Shown: positions 11,500 through 22,766, numbered from the stretch's first letter. The stretch: DNA of 64,000 nt from Alligator mississippiensis (GCF_030867095.1 NC_081824.1:171376933-171440932), one strand, 5' to 3'. Program-made: numbers and translations. The notes: a model not told the origin generated them from the sequence alone.

Positions 11500-12120
11500 A
11501 GGCGGCTGCAACACAACGTGAGACCCGGAGGCTCATCTCGGGAGCCACGTCTGCACATTGGCACCGAGTGGCGCCCTTGAAAGGCTCCCGAGCCAGCGCA
11601 GGTCTACACCCCGCGGCTGCCCCGGGCAAGTGGAGCGCAGAACCCTAGCGCCACTCGGTGGGACCAGACCCCTCGCAGCAGGACTGGACAGGGCCAGGCC
11701 GCGCCTGCGCTCTAGTGACTCAATGAACTATACCAGCGCAGAGGCAGGGGAAATTTCCGTTGCCCCGGCTCGCGCCACTCCAATCTCTGTCTCAAGTGCT
11801 GCGGTAGTGCGATGTGTGCTGCGGTTGTGCGATGTGTCCTTCCGCCGCTCAGAGCCTGGCGAGGAGCAGCACGCGCGCGTTCGGAGAGCGGGGGCGGAGG
11901 GATCCGGCACTCGCCGGAACTCGTTTACCTCCCCGTGGAGGAGGGAAACGGTCGAGGCAAGGCGGCAGTTGGTCGTGCGCGGGGAGCCGGGTCAGTGACG
12001 GTGGCACGTGCTCGCCTCTGCGTTTCGTTCTCTTCTACCCTCGCCTTCCGCCCGGGAGCCGCGGCGGGTGCAGCCCCCGCGCTGGGCGGAGCTGGGGGTG
12101 GGCGGGGTGTGTGTCTAATT
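11500..12120 (+). promoter_or_regulatory. CpG island; candidate DNAH8 promoter and untranslated first exon
   Basis: This 0.6-kb tract is dense in CG dinucleotides, unlike its surroundings, and is the only such tract upstream of the first DNAH8 coding exon (5.5 kb away). Visible elements are CCAAT-like words, an E-box CACGTG (about 12,005), a GGGGAAATTTCC word (about 11,746), and GTTGCC at 11,759-11,764, a left half-site of an RFX X-box whose right half is poor. A 20-bp tandem duplication lies at 11,797-11,836. The first coding exon has an acceptor site only 8 bp before its ATG, so an upstream untranslated exon must exist; this island is the obvious place. No donor can be assigned with confidence. 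Confidence 0.55.
11797..11836 (+). repeat. 20-bp tandem duplication in CpG island
   Basis: Two adjacent 20-bp units, each TGCTGCGGTNGTGCGATGTG, differ at one position (A versus T). Confidence 0.9.
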
Positions 12121-12168
12121 TTGAAGCTGGGACTTTTTCCAGAGTGGAAAGTCATTTGAAGGCTTATC

Positions 12169-12204
12169 TGTGCCACCTTAATTATTTTTTTTTAAGGTGG
12201 CACA
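12169..12204. repeat. Perfect 12-bp inverted repeat (hairpin)
   Basis: TGTGCCACCTTA at 12,169-12,180 is followed after 12 bases, mostly T, by its exact reverse complement at 12,193-12,204. It lies just downstream of the CpG island. No function is assigned. Confidence 0.8.
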
Positions 12205-12727
12205 AGTGAGACATCAGATGATGTCTGTTTTTACCCTGGAGGACAGACCCATCGGCCCAGTCTCAACAACTGGGCTTTGTGAAGGGCCTCTGTTCTCTCT
12301 TCTCCAAAGGATGGAGAGGAGGAAGAGTCTGCCCCCAAACAAGGGAGGCCTGAGTCCTGCACAGTTTGGGAGGGGTAGTTTGTACTCTGCCTTCGCATCT
12401 GAAATGTAGTAGCGAATGGTGGTGGCCAAATCAGTGGTTGCAATTTGGGCTCAGCCAGCAGCAGTCCCTAGGAAGCGAATCACCTGGCAGCCATGAATTA
12501 ATGGTTGGAGTGCAGCATTCTTCAGCCCCATTCCTGCTTGCTTCCCCCAGCACACTCCAGTGTGCGCTGTGGTGGGGCTGTGTGCGCCCTGGGCTGGGAG
12601 GGTACCTGTGTGGGAAGATCTGGAAGTAGGAAGAGAAAGGGACAAACTCGGATCCTAGACATCCTGAACTCCTAGGAGAAAGATGGGCTATCTAGTTGCT
12701 GAAGCAGAGGGAGATCGTCCTCTAGTT

Positions 12728-12880
12728 CAGGGATCAGTAACCCCTGGCATGTGGGCCGAGCATGGCACACAAGACCATTTTGCTCGGCTCACTACCTCCA
12801 GCCCATGCACTCTGGCACCTTTCAAGGCAGACATCGTGGTTTTTTTTGGCACTCCAGCCAAAAAACGTTGCCTACCCCTG
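12728..12880. mobile_element. hAT-type miniature element, 153 bp
   Basis: Exact 8-bp target duplications CTCTAGTT flank it (12,720-12,727 and 12,881-12,888). The ends are CAGGGATCAGTAACC and the complement of CAGGGGTAGGCAACG. An exact 8-bp duplication and CAG...CTG ends are diagnostic of hAT transposition. It has no coding capacity. Confidence 0.9.
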
Positions 12881-12928
12881 CTCTAGTTTCTGGAAGACAA
12901 ACTGCCTTTAGTTGTCGAAGAAGAGAGG

Positions 12929-13150
12929 TTGAGCTATTTTGTTGCAGGCAGTAGACCACGCTGTCACTGCTGCAAGATCCTGGCCTCAGAGCAGCTCCCC
13001 ACCCATGGAAACCCCCGACTCCTGCTGTTATGGCCCTGCTGCTGCTGGGGTCTCCATGGAAACTGGCCACAGCAACGCATGCAAGGGCTGCTGGGAAATG
13101 GAGTCCAGCTGCTGGCTGGATCTGCCATTTTGCCCATGCTTGCTCTAAGG
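12929..13150. repeat. Repeat fragment related to 14,266-14,601
   Basis: It shares several blocks in the same order with the element at 14,266-14,601, including GGGGTCTCCA, GGGCTGCTGGGAAATG and CCATTTTGCCCA. It is probably a diverged copy of that hAT-like element. Confidence 0.6.
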
Positions 13151-14265
13151 GCACCAGGCCCCCTTTTATGCGGTTGAGAAGGTGTAGTCTTAAGGCAATT
13201 TGACAGTGTTCACAGCTCTGGGGGAGCCTCCATATATTTGCTGCCCTTGGGCTAAGGATCTCAAAACATCCAGTGTACAGCCTGTGGTGTGAACTGTCTT
13301 GAGTGACAGGGTTTCCAGGTTCCCTACCACAGAGCTGGGACACTGAAAGCCCAAGGAGAAATGAGCCCTGGATTTTGACTCCATGACGGGGAGGCTGGAA
13401 GCTCTGAAAATGCCAGCTCAGGACTTAAGGAGTTCAGGGCTTCTGGATTCCTTGTCATGAAGCCAGGAACTTCAGAACTCCAGAAGCGCTTTCAGGATTG
13501 TTCAGGGAAGCCCTGCCATCTAAACTGCTGCAGAGCTGAGGGCTGTATGCCTTTCAGTCTCCTGAGACAGCTGGCTCTGTTGGTTGCCTCTTAGGACCAT
13601 AAGGATTGGGCAGGCTGGTAAACCAGGTGGCCAAGGAGGCTGTATGACCTGGGTTCACTTGCTCAAGACAGTCTGTGGTAAGGCTGTCCTAGAGATAGAG
13701 ATACGGACCAAGGAAGCTGTGACAGTCGCTCTGTAACGTTGTTTCTTGTCAGTTATGCTGCTCTCCACCACTGAAGAGCACGTGGAACTGAAAGTTTCTC
13801 TGTGCAAGTAGGTAGTGGTGGCAGCAGTGGAATTGACAAGAATCATAATACATTCATCCAGTGGTTGCTGAAGTCCTAGGAAGCACATCTCATTTTAAAA
13901 ATACCATGTGCTGGTGTTTCCAAAACAAGTTATTCTGTAATTTCTCATTTGTGGGAAGCTTTTTAAAAAAAATGCTTTAAAAATCAGAGTAAAGATGTTC
14001 CAGAGTTTCAAATTCTGAATTCTTGTCAGCTCTAATATTGAGCCATTTAGCCACTAGAGGAGAACTAAAGATTCCCATTCTGACCCTAGGTATAAGGTCA
14101 GAATGGGTAGGTATAGGGTCAGGTATGGGTATCTAGGTTTATGGTGAGAGCCCATTGTTTCCCACCTTCTAGTACGTGGGCAGAGAACTGTGTCTTGACT
14201 CAAGGGTCAGTCTATACTGCAATAACCCTCACCTCAGAGGTGACTTACCTCACACAGGAGTGAAG
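13151..14265. other. Intergenic DNA, nothing recognised
   Basis: No coding similarity or clear repeat is seen. A short local duplication around AGGTATAGGGTCAG lies near 14,088-14,130. Confidence 0.5.
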
Positions 14266-14601
14266 GGAGGGGTGTGCAAGCAGGGGATCATGGCTCTGCC
14301 CCAGCTCCTTGCAGTGATGACAGCCTGGTCTGGAACAAGGGCAGAGTTGTGCACCCTTGCCCAGAGCATGCAGGCTACAGATTGCGACTCTGTCCTGGCT
14401 CTGGAGCAGGCCCCTGTGCTGCTCTGCTGCGCATGCTGTCAGTGTGGCAGTGGCTAGCTTCCATGGCAACCCATGCAGGTGCAGCTTTCCTGTGCAGGTG
14501 TGGCTGGGGTCTCCAAGGAGACTGTCCCAAGCCATGCGGGCAGGGGCTGCTGGGAAATGAAGTCTGGCTGCCAGCCAGATCATCCATTTTGCCCACCCCT
14601 G
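14266..14601. mobile_element. hAT-like miniature element, diverged
   Basis: It begins near AGGGGTGTGCAAGC and ends TTTTGCCCACCCCTG, a CAGGGGTG-type inverted end pair. The interior matches 12,929-13,150. No target duplication could be matched, so the boundaries are approximate. Confidence 0.55.
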
Positions 14602-14638
14602 GCTTAATGGCATACTATAGTCTACATATCTCCTAGTT

Positions 14639-14857
14639 CAGGGGAGTTATAATGCAATCCATGGGCTTGATCTGGCCTGTCTCTGGCCCACAGGGGCTCC
14701 TGGAGAGGCCAGGAATTTGGCGGTGGAGCAAGTGATGGTGATGTTAACCCTACAGCTCCTGAAGCTGACACAACAGCTGCTGAATTCCAGGGTATGGAGG
14801 CCCATTGGGGGTTTGCTTCAGTGGCAGCAGGGCAAGAAATGGGTGTGTTAACCCCTG
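14639..14857. mobile_element. Probable hAT-like miniature element
   Basis: It starts CAGGGGAGTTATAA and ends TTAACCCCTG, a plausible inverted pair, followed internally by a CTGGCC-rich tract as in other elements of this cluster. The 8-bp flanks do not match, so it is either old or mis-bounded. Confidence 0.4.
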
Positions 14858-14870
14858 TGATTCCCTGAGC

Positions 14871-15453
14871 TGGGGTGGGCAAAATATGGCCCATGGTCTG
14901 GATTCAGCCCACCAAAGGATTCTGCCCAGCCCACAGTGGGTCCCTCAGCCCTTCACAGCGCAGATGTAGGGGGAAGCCCGGGGCTGTGGACAGGCGGGAA
15001 GCAGCATCCAGGAGCAGGACGGGTAGGCAGCAGCTGGGGCCAGGATCGTGGGGCATCAACAGTATGGGGCCAAGGCAGAGCTGTGATCCACTTCCCACAC
15101 ATCCCTGCCTGGCCTGAAGCAGATCACATCTCTGCTGTTGGCCCCTGTTCCACATTGGTCTTTGTGGAGTCCCTGTTCACTCTGTCTGGTGTCCCAGGCA
15201 GTGGATGTGGGGCAGATGGGCCCAGGGCCAGATAAGATCAGTTGCCCCTCACCCCACTGTGCCAGCATCTGCTCCCTCTCCCTGCCCCAGCTGCACCATG
15301 CCAGGTCAGCACCCTCCTCTGCTGCACTGGGCCAAGTCAGCACCCTCTCTACTGTGCTGGGCTGAGTTGAGTCAGCACCCCCCTTCCCCACCCTACAACA
15401 GCTCACCAAAGCTCCTTAAGTGGCCCTCCAGCCCAAATAATTGCCCACCCTTG
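14871..15453. mobile_element. hAT-type non-autonomous element, 583 bp
   Basis: The ends are TGGGGTGGGCAAA and the complement of CAAGGGTGGGCAA. Flanks CCCTGAGC (14,863-14,870) and CCCTAAGC (15,454-15,461) form an 8-bp duplication with one mismatch. The interior is C/G-rich with a short diverged tandem repeat around GTCAGCACCC (15,300-15,385). The overlapping open frames here (up to 117 aa) have no domain and are spurious. Confidence 0.75.
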
Positions 15454-15615
15454 CCCTAAGCTAACATGGTGCCTCGGGCATCTGCAGTGGTTCATGTTTC
15501 CCCTGCTTGTCCTGCCATCTGAGGTGCGTCTGGGTCTTGATCCCGCCCACAAGGAGCTCCACGGACCAGATCTGTCCCAAGTGGCTGGACGAGTTTGACA
15601 TCCCTGCCTAGGTAA

Positions 15616-16301
15616 TAGGGGTGTGCAAAGCTGGCACTATTCAATTCAGATTCGGCCTGAATTGGGGACAGTGATTTGATTCATTGATTTGAATCACTGT
15701 CACTGATTTGATTCGGCCGAATCCAAATCTGAAGATTCGATGCTGATGCAGAAAATCAACGATTTGGACAGAGACACAGCTTTAAATGTTTTTTCTATGT
15801 ACCTCGAGGTACCCGTGTGGCTTGTGAATGCTGCGATGATGAGGCCAATGGAGCATCCCACAGGAGTACAGGTAGACCTTCCACATGCTCGGCGGCAAAC
15901 TGGGTCCACCGGGGAGCATGCAGGGGGACTCCTCCACACACCCCCCTGGCTCGGCGATTAGCCACGGGGGGAGCCAGGAGGCACCAGTTGCCAAGCTGGG
16001 GGGTGCCCTCAGTGTGCTCCCCAGCAGACTAGAAGTGGACCAGAAGTGCCACTGTGGGACACTCCATGTGCCCCAGCATCGCAGCACTCGGGAGCCCCTG
16101 CTACCTAGAGGTATGTAGAAAAAACATTTAAAGCTGTGTCTATGTCCGAATCGCCGAATCTTTCCAAATCTCAAAGGGTTTTGATTCGATTTGGAGAGAT
16201 TCAAGGGTCCTCTGATTTGATTCAGATTCGGAGATTTGGCCACCGAATTGGGCCGAAGCGCCGTCAAATTGTATTGGCGACCGAAGCTTCACACAGCCCT
16301 G
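15616..16301. mobile_element. hAT-type non-autonomous element with internal inverted repeat, 686 bp
   Basis: Exact 8-bp duplications CTAGGTAA flank it (15,608-15,615 and 16,302-16,309). The ends are TAGGGGTGTGCAAAG and CTTCACACAGCCCTG. Just inside are long A/T-rich stretches full of GATTTG/GATTCG words in both directions. A near-perfect 40-bp inverted repeat (about 15,768-15,807 and 16,111-16,150) contains CAGCTTTAAATGTTTTTTCT on one strand and its complement on the other. The element is therefore strongly palindromic. It encodes no transposase. Confidence 0.88.
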
Positions 16302-16309
16302 CTAGGTAA

Positions 16310-17661
16310 GTATAAAAAAAGAAGTCAGTGCCATTTTCTCTGCAAGAATGAGCTCTGCTTAATTAGGTTCCTATTCTCAGAAGAGTATTGAAGATTCCGG
16401 ATCACGAATGGATAAAAGTACTTAAAATGCAGTGCTCAGACATATGCTTAAACTTCGGGAAACATTGGCAGTTCCGACACACTTGTGCTTAATTTTCCTT
16501 TTGCCTGCTCTTGGTGGTTTCCTGGTTAATTTCCAGGCCTTCTGAACTGTCCTTCAGAGGGTCCTATCTTTCCTTGTAGAAATCATTGAGAGCATAGAAT
16601 ACTTTGAAACATGCTTTTTAAGCCAAGTACCTCATTTTCAGCCATGCTGTAACCACATTTGGAGGTTAAGGGAACAATTTGGATTTGTCCTTAATGAAAA
16701 TATCTACCTATCATAAGCATATAAATAAAGACAAACACTAAATACACAAACTCCTCTGATTTTTCATTCTAACCAACAAATTAAATAATTTACTATTTAT
16801 AAACAATTACAGTATTAAGTTTAAATATTTTTTCCAGATTCATTGAAACTTTTATCATCGTTACCAGAAGTTCCAGAATATTTTGTTTGATTGATCGACT
16901 GAAAAAGCACTTTCTATTCCACCCTTATCATAATCGGTAGTTTTCAGAATGTCTAACGGCTTAGACGAGCAATATGTTTGCCTTAACGTAGACTACCCTA
17001 ACATAGATGTAAAAAAGGAATGTATGTATGATGTTTAGCCCTACAGTAGTGAAACTTACTGGAATCTGGTGCTGCATTGAAATAAGTTGCAACAGTTTAG
17101 GTATCACATGGCCTCTTTTCTACTGAGCTAACTATGCTCAGTGCAATATGTTATTGTCTTTACTGCCACCTGTGATCTGCTATCAGCGTACCTACTTTGG
17201 CAGCTTCCCTGGGAATGCTAATCATCTGTCCCCTTTGAATAGTAGTGTAAACCACATGAGTTTTGAACAGTGATGTAAGTTATGCTAGTCTTTAATATGT
17301 TGTGTGGTCCATCCTGCAGTGTTGCTAAAAATGTGATTTTTAATTAAAAAATTCATTTATATTTATTTATGATGATCTTACAAGTTATTAGTACTGGACA
17401 GAAAATGGCTCTATTATATTTTACTAAAAGCTAACTAATCCGTAATTAGTTTCAACACATATTTGTAATGCAGGCATTAATCTAAGTTTTGCAGTAAATT
17501 ATGTTTAGCAACTTTTAAAGGACTGGTTTGGAATAGTAGCATTATGCAGATAGCAGAGAATTTTAGAGATCTGCTCCTTTATTTCCTACTCTAGCTTGAG
17601 AGTATAAGTAAGGGTATTTTTAAAATATCATAACAGTAACTGAATTGTTGATAAATTGCAG
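16310..17661. other. AT-rich sequence before first coding exon
   Basis: No repeat family or coding frame is seen. If the first untranslated exon lies in the CpG island, this is DNAH8 intron 1 sequence. Confidence 0.5.
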
Positions 17662-17975
17662 ATTTCAAAATGGAGGAGGTACCAGGGGATCAGATAGAAA
17701 TTCCAAAAACTGAAGAAGATGCTGGGCAGCCTGGCCCCAGCCCAGCTGCACCTGAGGATGGTGGATCTGGCACAACTGTACCAGAGGATACTCCCCCTGG
17801 CCCTCCTGCATCAGAGGATATTGTGCCCAGTTCTGCCGGCCATGCTCGACAAACAGCACCTCTCCATTCTTCTGAAGACCCTCCTGCCTATCTTCCAGCT
17901 AGCCGCAGGATGTCTAAATTTCGCCGGAGTGTTAGTGGAGTTCAATCTCTACAAGAAACCATAAAAGAAAAACAG
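17662..17975 (+). CDS. DNAH8: DNAH8 coding exon 1 (residues 1-102)
   Basis: The acceptor is TTGCAG before 17,662 and the donor is CAG|GTTTAG after 17,975. The ATG at 17,670 has A at -3 and G at +4, a strong context, and only 8 nt of 5' UTR precede it in this exon, so an untranslated exon lies upstream. The 102 residues are rich in P, E, S, T and G to about residue 70, then become basic around SRRMSKFRRSVSGVQ. This matches the disordered N-terminal extension known for the long DNAH8 isoform and absent from DNAH5. Ends in phase 0. Confidence 0.9.
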
Positions 17976-18643
17976 GTTTAGTATTAAGTATTAGATCTTA
18001 AACTCAGTAGTCTTCTCCCCAGAGTTTCACTTTTACCCCTCAGTTTATTAAATCCAGTCTTTAGAAGCTCTGCCTATTCAAATGTGCGTAACTTTTTTAT
18101 CTTAGAAATATTGTTTTGCCATATTTTAATTTTTTAAAAGAGTAGAGAGAAAAGCACATGAAATGTTCACTCAATAGCATACTGGGACACAGTTGCAAAC
18201 TGTACATGTCCTTGATCCTGCAAATGTTTCTATATGTGTTTGACTTTTTCCATTAAAAGTAGTTTTAGTTAAATTTATTTATAAGTGACCTTTATTTTTA
18301 TGCACTTGGACAGAAGTAATTGAAATATTGATTGAGATGGAGTACTAGCTAATATATACCACAAATATCTCAAAAAAAATTTTTTTAAGTGTAGGATATT
18401 TGTTTGCTCCTCCTTGGCATTCCTGTGGTGTTGATGTGTGCTTCTGTAATTTTTATTATTTTGTTTTTCTGTTAAACCACAGAAGGAGTTTACTTTTTCT
18501 TAGAGTACCATTAGGGAAGTTTCACATAAACAATAACATTTAGTAACAATTTTCAGTTACGGAGCAGGTTAAGAGTTATAGTTTGTAACCACTTCATAGA
18601 CTTTAGTTTTGTTTAATACTTTTGTTTGTTTGTTTTGTTTTAG
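17976..18643 (+). other. DNAH8 intron between coding exons 1 and 2
   Basis: 668 bp, AT-rich. The 3' end has a long T-rich tract with TTTG repeats before TTTTAG. No inserted element is recognised. Confidence 0.85.
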
Positions 18644-18778
18644 GCACGATATAGAGATGCAAGAGAAAGTCGAAAGATGAAAGTTGATGCTTCATATAAA
18701 TATATATTTGAAGTTCTAGGAGACAGACTTAGCTTAGATGTAACAACTGTAGAAGAGATGATTTTGGATGGCCCATCA
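18644..18778 (+). CDS. DNAH8: DNAH8 coding exon 2 (residues 103-147)
   Basis: 135 nt, 45 codons, phase 0 at both ends. The acceptor is TTTTAG and the donor CA|GTGAGT is strong. It encodes the basic stretch ARYRDARESRKMKVD followed by YKYIFEVLGDRLSLD and an acidic TVEEMILDG. This corresponds to the conserved first helical segment of DNAH5/DNAH8 N-termini. Confidence 0.95.
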
Positions 18779-20226
18779 GTGAGTCTGATTTAAATATTTG
18801 TTGTGTTTCCGTTATTAATATACTTATGTATTGTTGCTGTTTCTGAACTGTATGGTTAGTCAATATTTGGTATTTTGGGGTTTTGTTTCTATCACAAGGA
18901 TAAATTGGTGATGGAGTTAAGTGTTTATTTGTTGTAGTCCTATTTATTTACAGAGAATTTTCTCAAACTCCTGTATCACCAAACACAATACAAATCAAAC
19001 AAGAGAGGGCAATTTCTTTGGTCAATGTTCCAAGCTTCCTTTTCTAGTTATTACACCACCGAAAACACTTTTTTCCTTAGGTTTTTCCCAGGTTACAACT
19101 GCTCCTGGTTCCCATCTTTCTGAGGCTTTCTCTGTTTCCATTTGTGTTGTTTCTTGCTGCTTCTGCTTCTTACATATAGTGCAACTAAAACAATACCCAG
19201 TGAAACCTCTGTATCTTATATGAAATAAAGCTGATTTGACAAAGCTTTATTGTGCCTTAGGTTTTGTGTTGTGGCTCCTGTTGTTAAAACCTTCTTACTC
19301 TAAGAGGAGCCTAACTGCTTCTTAAATGTATCCTGAATGACGGGCAGCCACCAAGTCTATTTGCTTCAGCTAAATTTAACCTGTTCCCCAACATAACAGT
19401 ATTTTGTTTTAATAATAATTGTATTATTTGCAAAATAGCTTCACTGAAATATTAATGGTTTTGTGTGTGTATCTAAAGTACAGTAAAATTAAAATACTAT
19501 AGAAGTGTTAATGAGATTGAAAAATGATATAGTATTCTTTTTTAAAAAGTACATTCTACACAGGGATGATGATAATTACAAAAGGGCAGACCCCTAACAT
19601 TTTGTAGGTGGGGGGGGTAAGTGAGGAAGGGATAGAGAGAAATGGTCATATAGGGCAAGCAGATTCCACAACCTGTGAATTACCATCACAAAAGATCAGT
19701 CATAAAGTCTCAGAGCTTATGATGTCTTAGAGTCAATATTTATTATAACAAGCTTGCACAGTCACTGTTTAACAACCAATTAAGCACTTTTTTTGGCATC
19801 TTTCCTGTCGAAGCAGAGTCACTGAGTAATGTGGAGAGCAAGCAAAAAGGGACCATGATTCTGTAGCTCAGTGAGAAGTCCCTGCTTCCGGGGCTGCTTA
19901 TGGATTTTATCTTAGATAGCTATAGGTTAAAATGGAAAAAAACCCTCGAGCATGCTCCTCATGCCAATATTACTGAGCTTACAAACCATACTCCATTTCG
20001 TTTGCTTGCCTGCTGGTCCCGCAAATCTTGCACTCTTGGAGTGTGTGCAAATGAGTGCACATGTGTGGTTTGTGGTGTTGCAAACCACACGCACTGTACA
20101 TGCATATATTTGCTGCACTGCTAATCAGCAGTGGTGGGTTTTTTTTGACACCCGGATCTCCAGGGAGCTGAGTTGAATGATGGCTCCGAACCTGCCTTGG
20201 GAGCTGGCAGGAAGTCGCCAATAGGA

Positions 20227-20243
20227 GAGAGAGAGAGAGAGAG
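20227..20243 (+). repeat. (GA)n microsatellite
   Basis: About eight to nine uninterrupted GA units. Confidence 0.9.
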
Positions 20244-20767
20244 TGGGTGGGCTACAAAAAGCCTGCAAAAATTAAATACAGGACAGTGGTTTGAACTACA
20301 GTCCCCAGGCTGCTTTCAGGGCTTGGAGGAGGGGAAATGAGGAGAAAGGAGCTGCAATATGGGGGCCATTTTGCCTGGAGTAGCGTGGATGGAGCAGGGG
20401 AGAGGCCTTGCTCCATGATATGTTCCAAGTACCATTTAAAGAGGCCCCAAGGAAATTGTGGAGGGGCCTGGTCTGAGTGCAGCTGGGAGAAGGATTGACT
20501 TCCCCACATAGGAGACCCCAGCAGAAATAGAAACTGACTGCTGCTGCAGAGCAGGACCAGAGTTAGTTGCACTTAAAAGGCTGCAGAAGTTGGTGCAGTC
20601 AATGTGATTGTGGAACAATGTGAGTCCTTGTGCCATCTGGAATAGCTTGGGCTATGCACCAGGTTAAGATTCTCATCCCAAAGAGTCCTTCTGAGACTGT
20701 TGGAGTTGGGGTTTTAAGTTGCACTGTTGAAAGGGGTACCGTATTTATTCGCATCTGAATTGACCTT

Positions 20768-20876
20768 GAATTTAAGATGACCCCCCAATAATGAGATTTT
20801 GTATATGAAAAATGTCTGCATTTGTTATAATATTCCAGCTACAGAATCTCATTATTAGAGGGTTGTCTTAAATTTG
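20768..20876. mobile_element. Small palindromic element
   Basis: The arms at 20,768-20,800 and 20,844-20,876 are reverse complements with few mismatches, sharing CCAATAATGAGATT-type sequence on one strand and AATCTCATTATTAG on the other. It resembles a miniature DNA transposon. The family and true ends are not established. Confidence 0.55.
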
Positions 20877-21940
20877 TCAAACATTTGCAGTGGTTGGGGG
20901 GAGGCAGGTGGCCCCTTGCCCTCTGCCCCGTGCCCTCCTCCCTTCTTACCCCTTCAGTCTTCCTGCCCCTGCTCCCCACCACCTCTGCTCTTCCCCCATC
21001 TCCCCACAATCTCTGCCTTTTCCCTCTACTCCCTAGTCTCTGGCTCTCCCCACTGTCTCCCACACCTTACTGTGAGGCACTGCTTGGGTTCTGTTCCCTC
21101 CTGGAGCTCGGCACATGGAAACACAGCAGCCCCTACAGTCATGCAGCAGTGTCAGCACTGCTGATAGGCTGGGCAGGGGACACAGTTTCCATGTGCTCTG
21201 TGCCTGGGAAGGAGTCCAGCCTGACACTGGAGCTCAGCTGTGTCTGACAGTAAGGTGAGGGAATGGAGTGGGGGGTGGGGGGTGGTGCAGGACAGAAGCT
21301 GCAGGGGGCAAGTGGCCAGTGTTATCAAAACCAGAAGGCCGAAGAGTTGACTTGCCAACACCAATTGATATATGTGGAAGAAGACTGTTGTTACATCTCT
21401 TTACATGAGTATAAATGCCTCAGAGACATTTGGTGTTCTGAGGTTATATATTTATAACTGTACTGAGTGTGAAGATGTACACAAGAGTGCACATCTGTAC
21501 ATTACATCTACTCCAGGGAGCCATAGTTAATTGCCAACTAATTTTTCCTTTTTCTTTTGTTTTTGTAGTATTTTCACTTTTGCTTGGATGATGTGGAGAT
21601 AGCTATTTAACACACTTTTACATTAACACAATAGTTTTCAAAGATCATGCTCAGGGTATATTAGTTACCAGCAAATGCCAAGAATGGAGTTTGTTTGTTT
21701 TTCTTTAAATTTATATTCAGGTTCTTTATTTTCACTTTAAATTCCCGATAAATAAAGTTAGAGTTTGGAAAGAACAATTTGGTCACCTAGTTCATCTTCC
21801 TGCTCTTATAGAATAAAACACTTATCCCATGTCACCAAATCCTTGAACAAGTCAAAGAACACTGTATGTTTTTAAGATAAATATAAATGAAATATTTTGA
21901 CAGCATTTGATTTACAGTGATACACTTTTTGTTTTAACAG

Positions 21941-22025
21941 TTAGCAGCATTCGATAATTTTTTTGCCAAAGGAGGAAATAGAACATTGAAATTTTTGTAT
22001 CAAGAAGGAGATGCACCAGGAGTAG
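21941..22025 (+). CDS. DNAH8: DNAH8 coding exon 3 (residues 148-175 and part of 176)
   Basis: 85 nt. The acceptor is TTTTAACAG and the donor G|GTAAAT. It encodes LAAFDNFFAKGGNRTLKFLY and an acidic end, then one base of codon 176 (phase 1). The FFAKGG and FLYQEG words are characteristic of the family. Confidence 0.93.
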
Positions 22026-22766
22026 GTAAATTCTTTTATTTTCTTAACATTATCATAATTTGTGTGCTGATTGTACCATCTACTGTTACTTCAATCTTCC
22101 CATTATAAGATCCTCTTCACAGTCATTTATGCCTTTATCTATAACCATACATGGACTGACATTTTTTTGCTGGGTATCTGGCTCAGGTTGAATTACTTTA
22201 GAAATTTTCGGTCTGAAAATCCATCTGTTTTTGAGAACAAAACTACAGAACATTCATTTTTTTATATTAAAAAATCTGGCAGCCATTTCTTTAAGAAGGT
22301 CTCATTCCTGGTTTGCTATCTAACTACTGCTCTGGGTGAGTGGGCTGGGGCACTAGAACTGAAAATTTAGGGATTATTTCTCTTTTCCTTTCAATGACAC
22401 TGACACCCAGGCAGCATGGAGGAGGAAGCTTCTTGACTCAGACCCAGAGGGAAAAGGAGTTGAGAAGGGAAATTTGTAGATTGGGAAATTAGTATCTTGA
22501 TAATCATGAGTTTGGAATTAGGGACAAAGAAGAGAAACTGTGAGTAGGAGTTCTAGGATGAAGGTCTGGTTAGGAAAAGAGACAGGGATTAGAATATGGT
22601 GCAGGAGGTGGAAAATTGGGCAGGCACGATGATTTGGGTGGCTAGAAGAGAGGAAAGAGATGGATAATATGAGATGGAGAACAAGAATTGACTCTACAAG
22701 GGGGTTGAGAATAGTGAGTCAAGGTATGAAGGGAAGTTGGACTGGCTGTGCAAGTTTGAAGTATGG

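Larger units (their letters stand above)
18779..21940 (+). other. DNAH8 intron between coding exons 2 and 3
   Basis: 3.16 kb. It contains a GA run (20,227-20,243) and a short palindromic element (20,768-20,876). There is a GC-richer stretch from 20,100 to 21,340 with open frames on both strands (up to 120 aa) but no domain. The rest is AT-rich with no identified family. Confidence 0.7.

Noticed and set aside
11759..11772. A full RFX X-box
   Set aside because: Only the left half GTTGCC is good; the right half matches three of six positions, so it is mentioned only as a weak half-site.
1..12120. A single bidirectional promoter for DNAH8 and its left neighbour
   Set aside because: The two CpG-rich regions are more than 11 kb apart, so two separate promoters are more likely.
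11558..12209. Frames of 115-146 aa in the CpG island
   Set aside because: CpG islands lack stop codons by composition; no similarity to the DNAH8 N-terminus or to any known protein, and they do not join in frame to the first coding exon through a visible donor.
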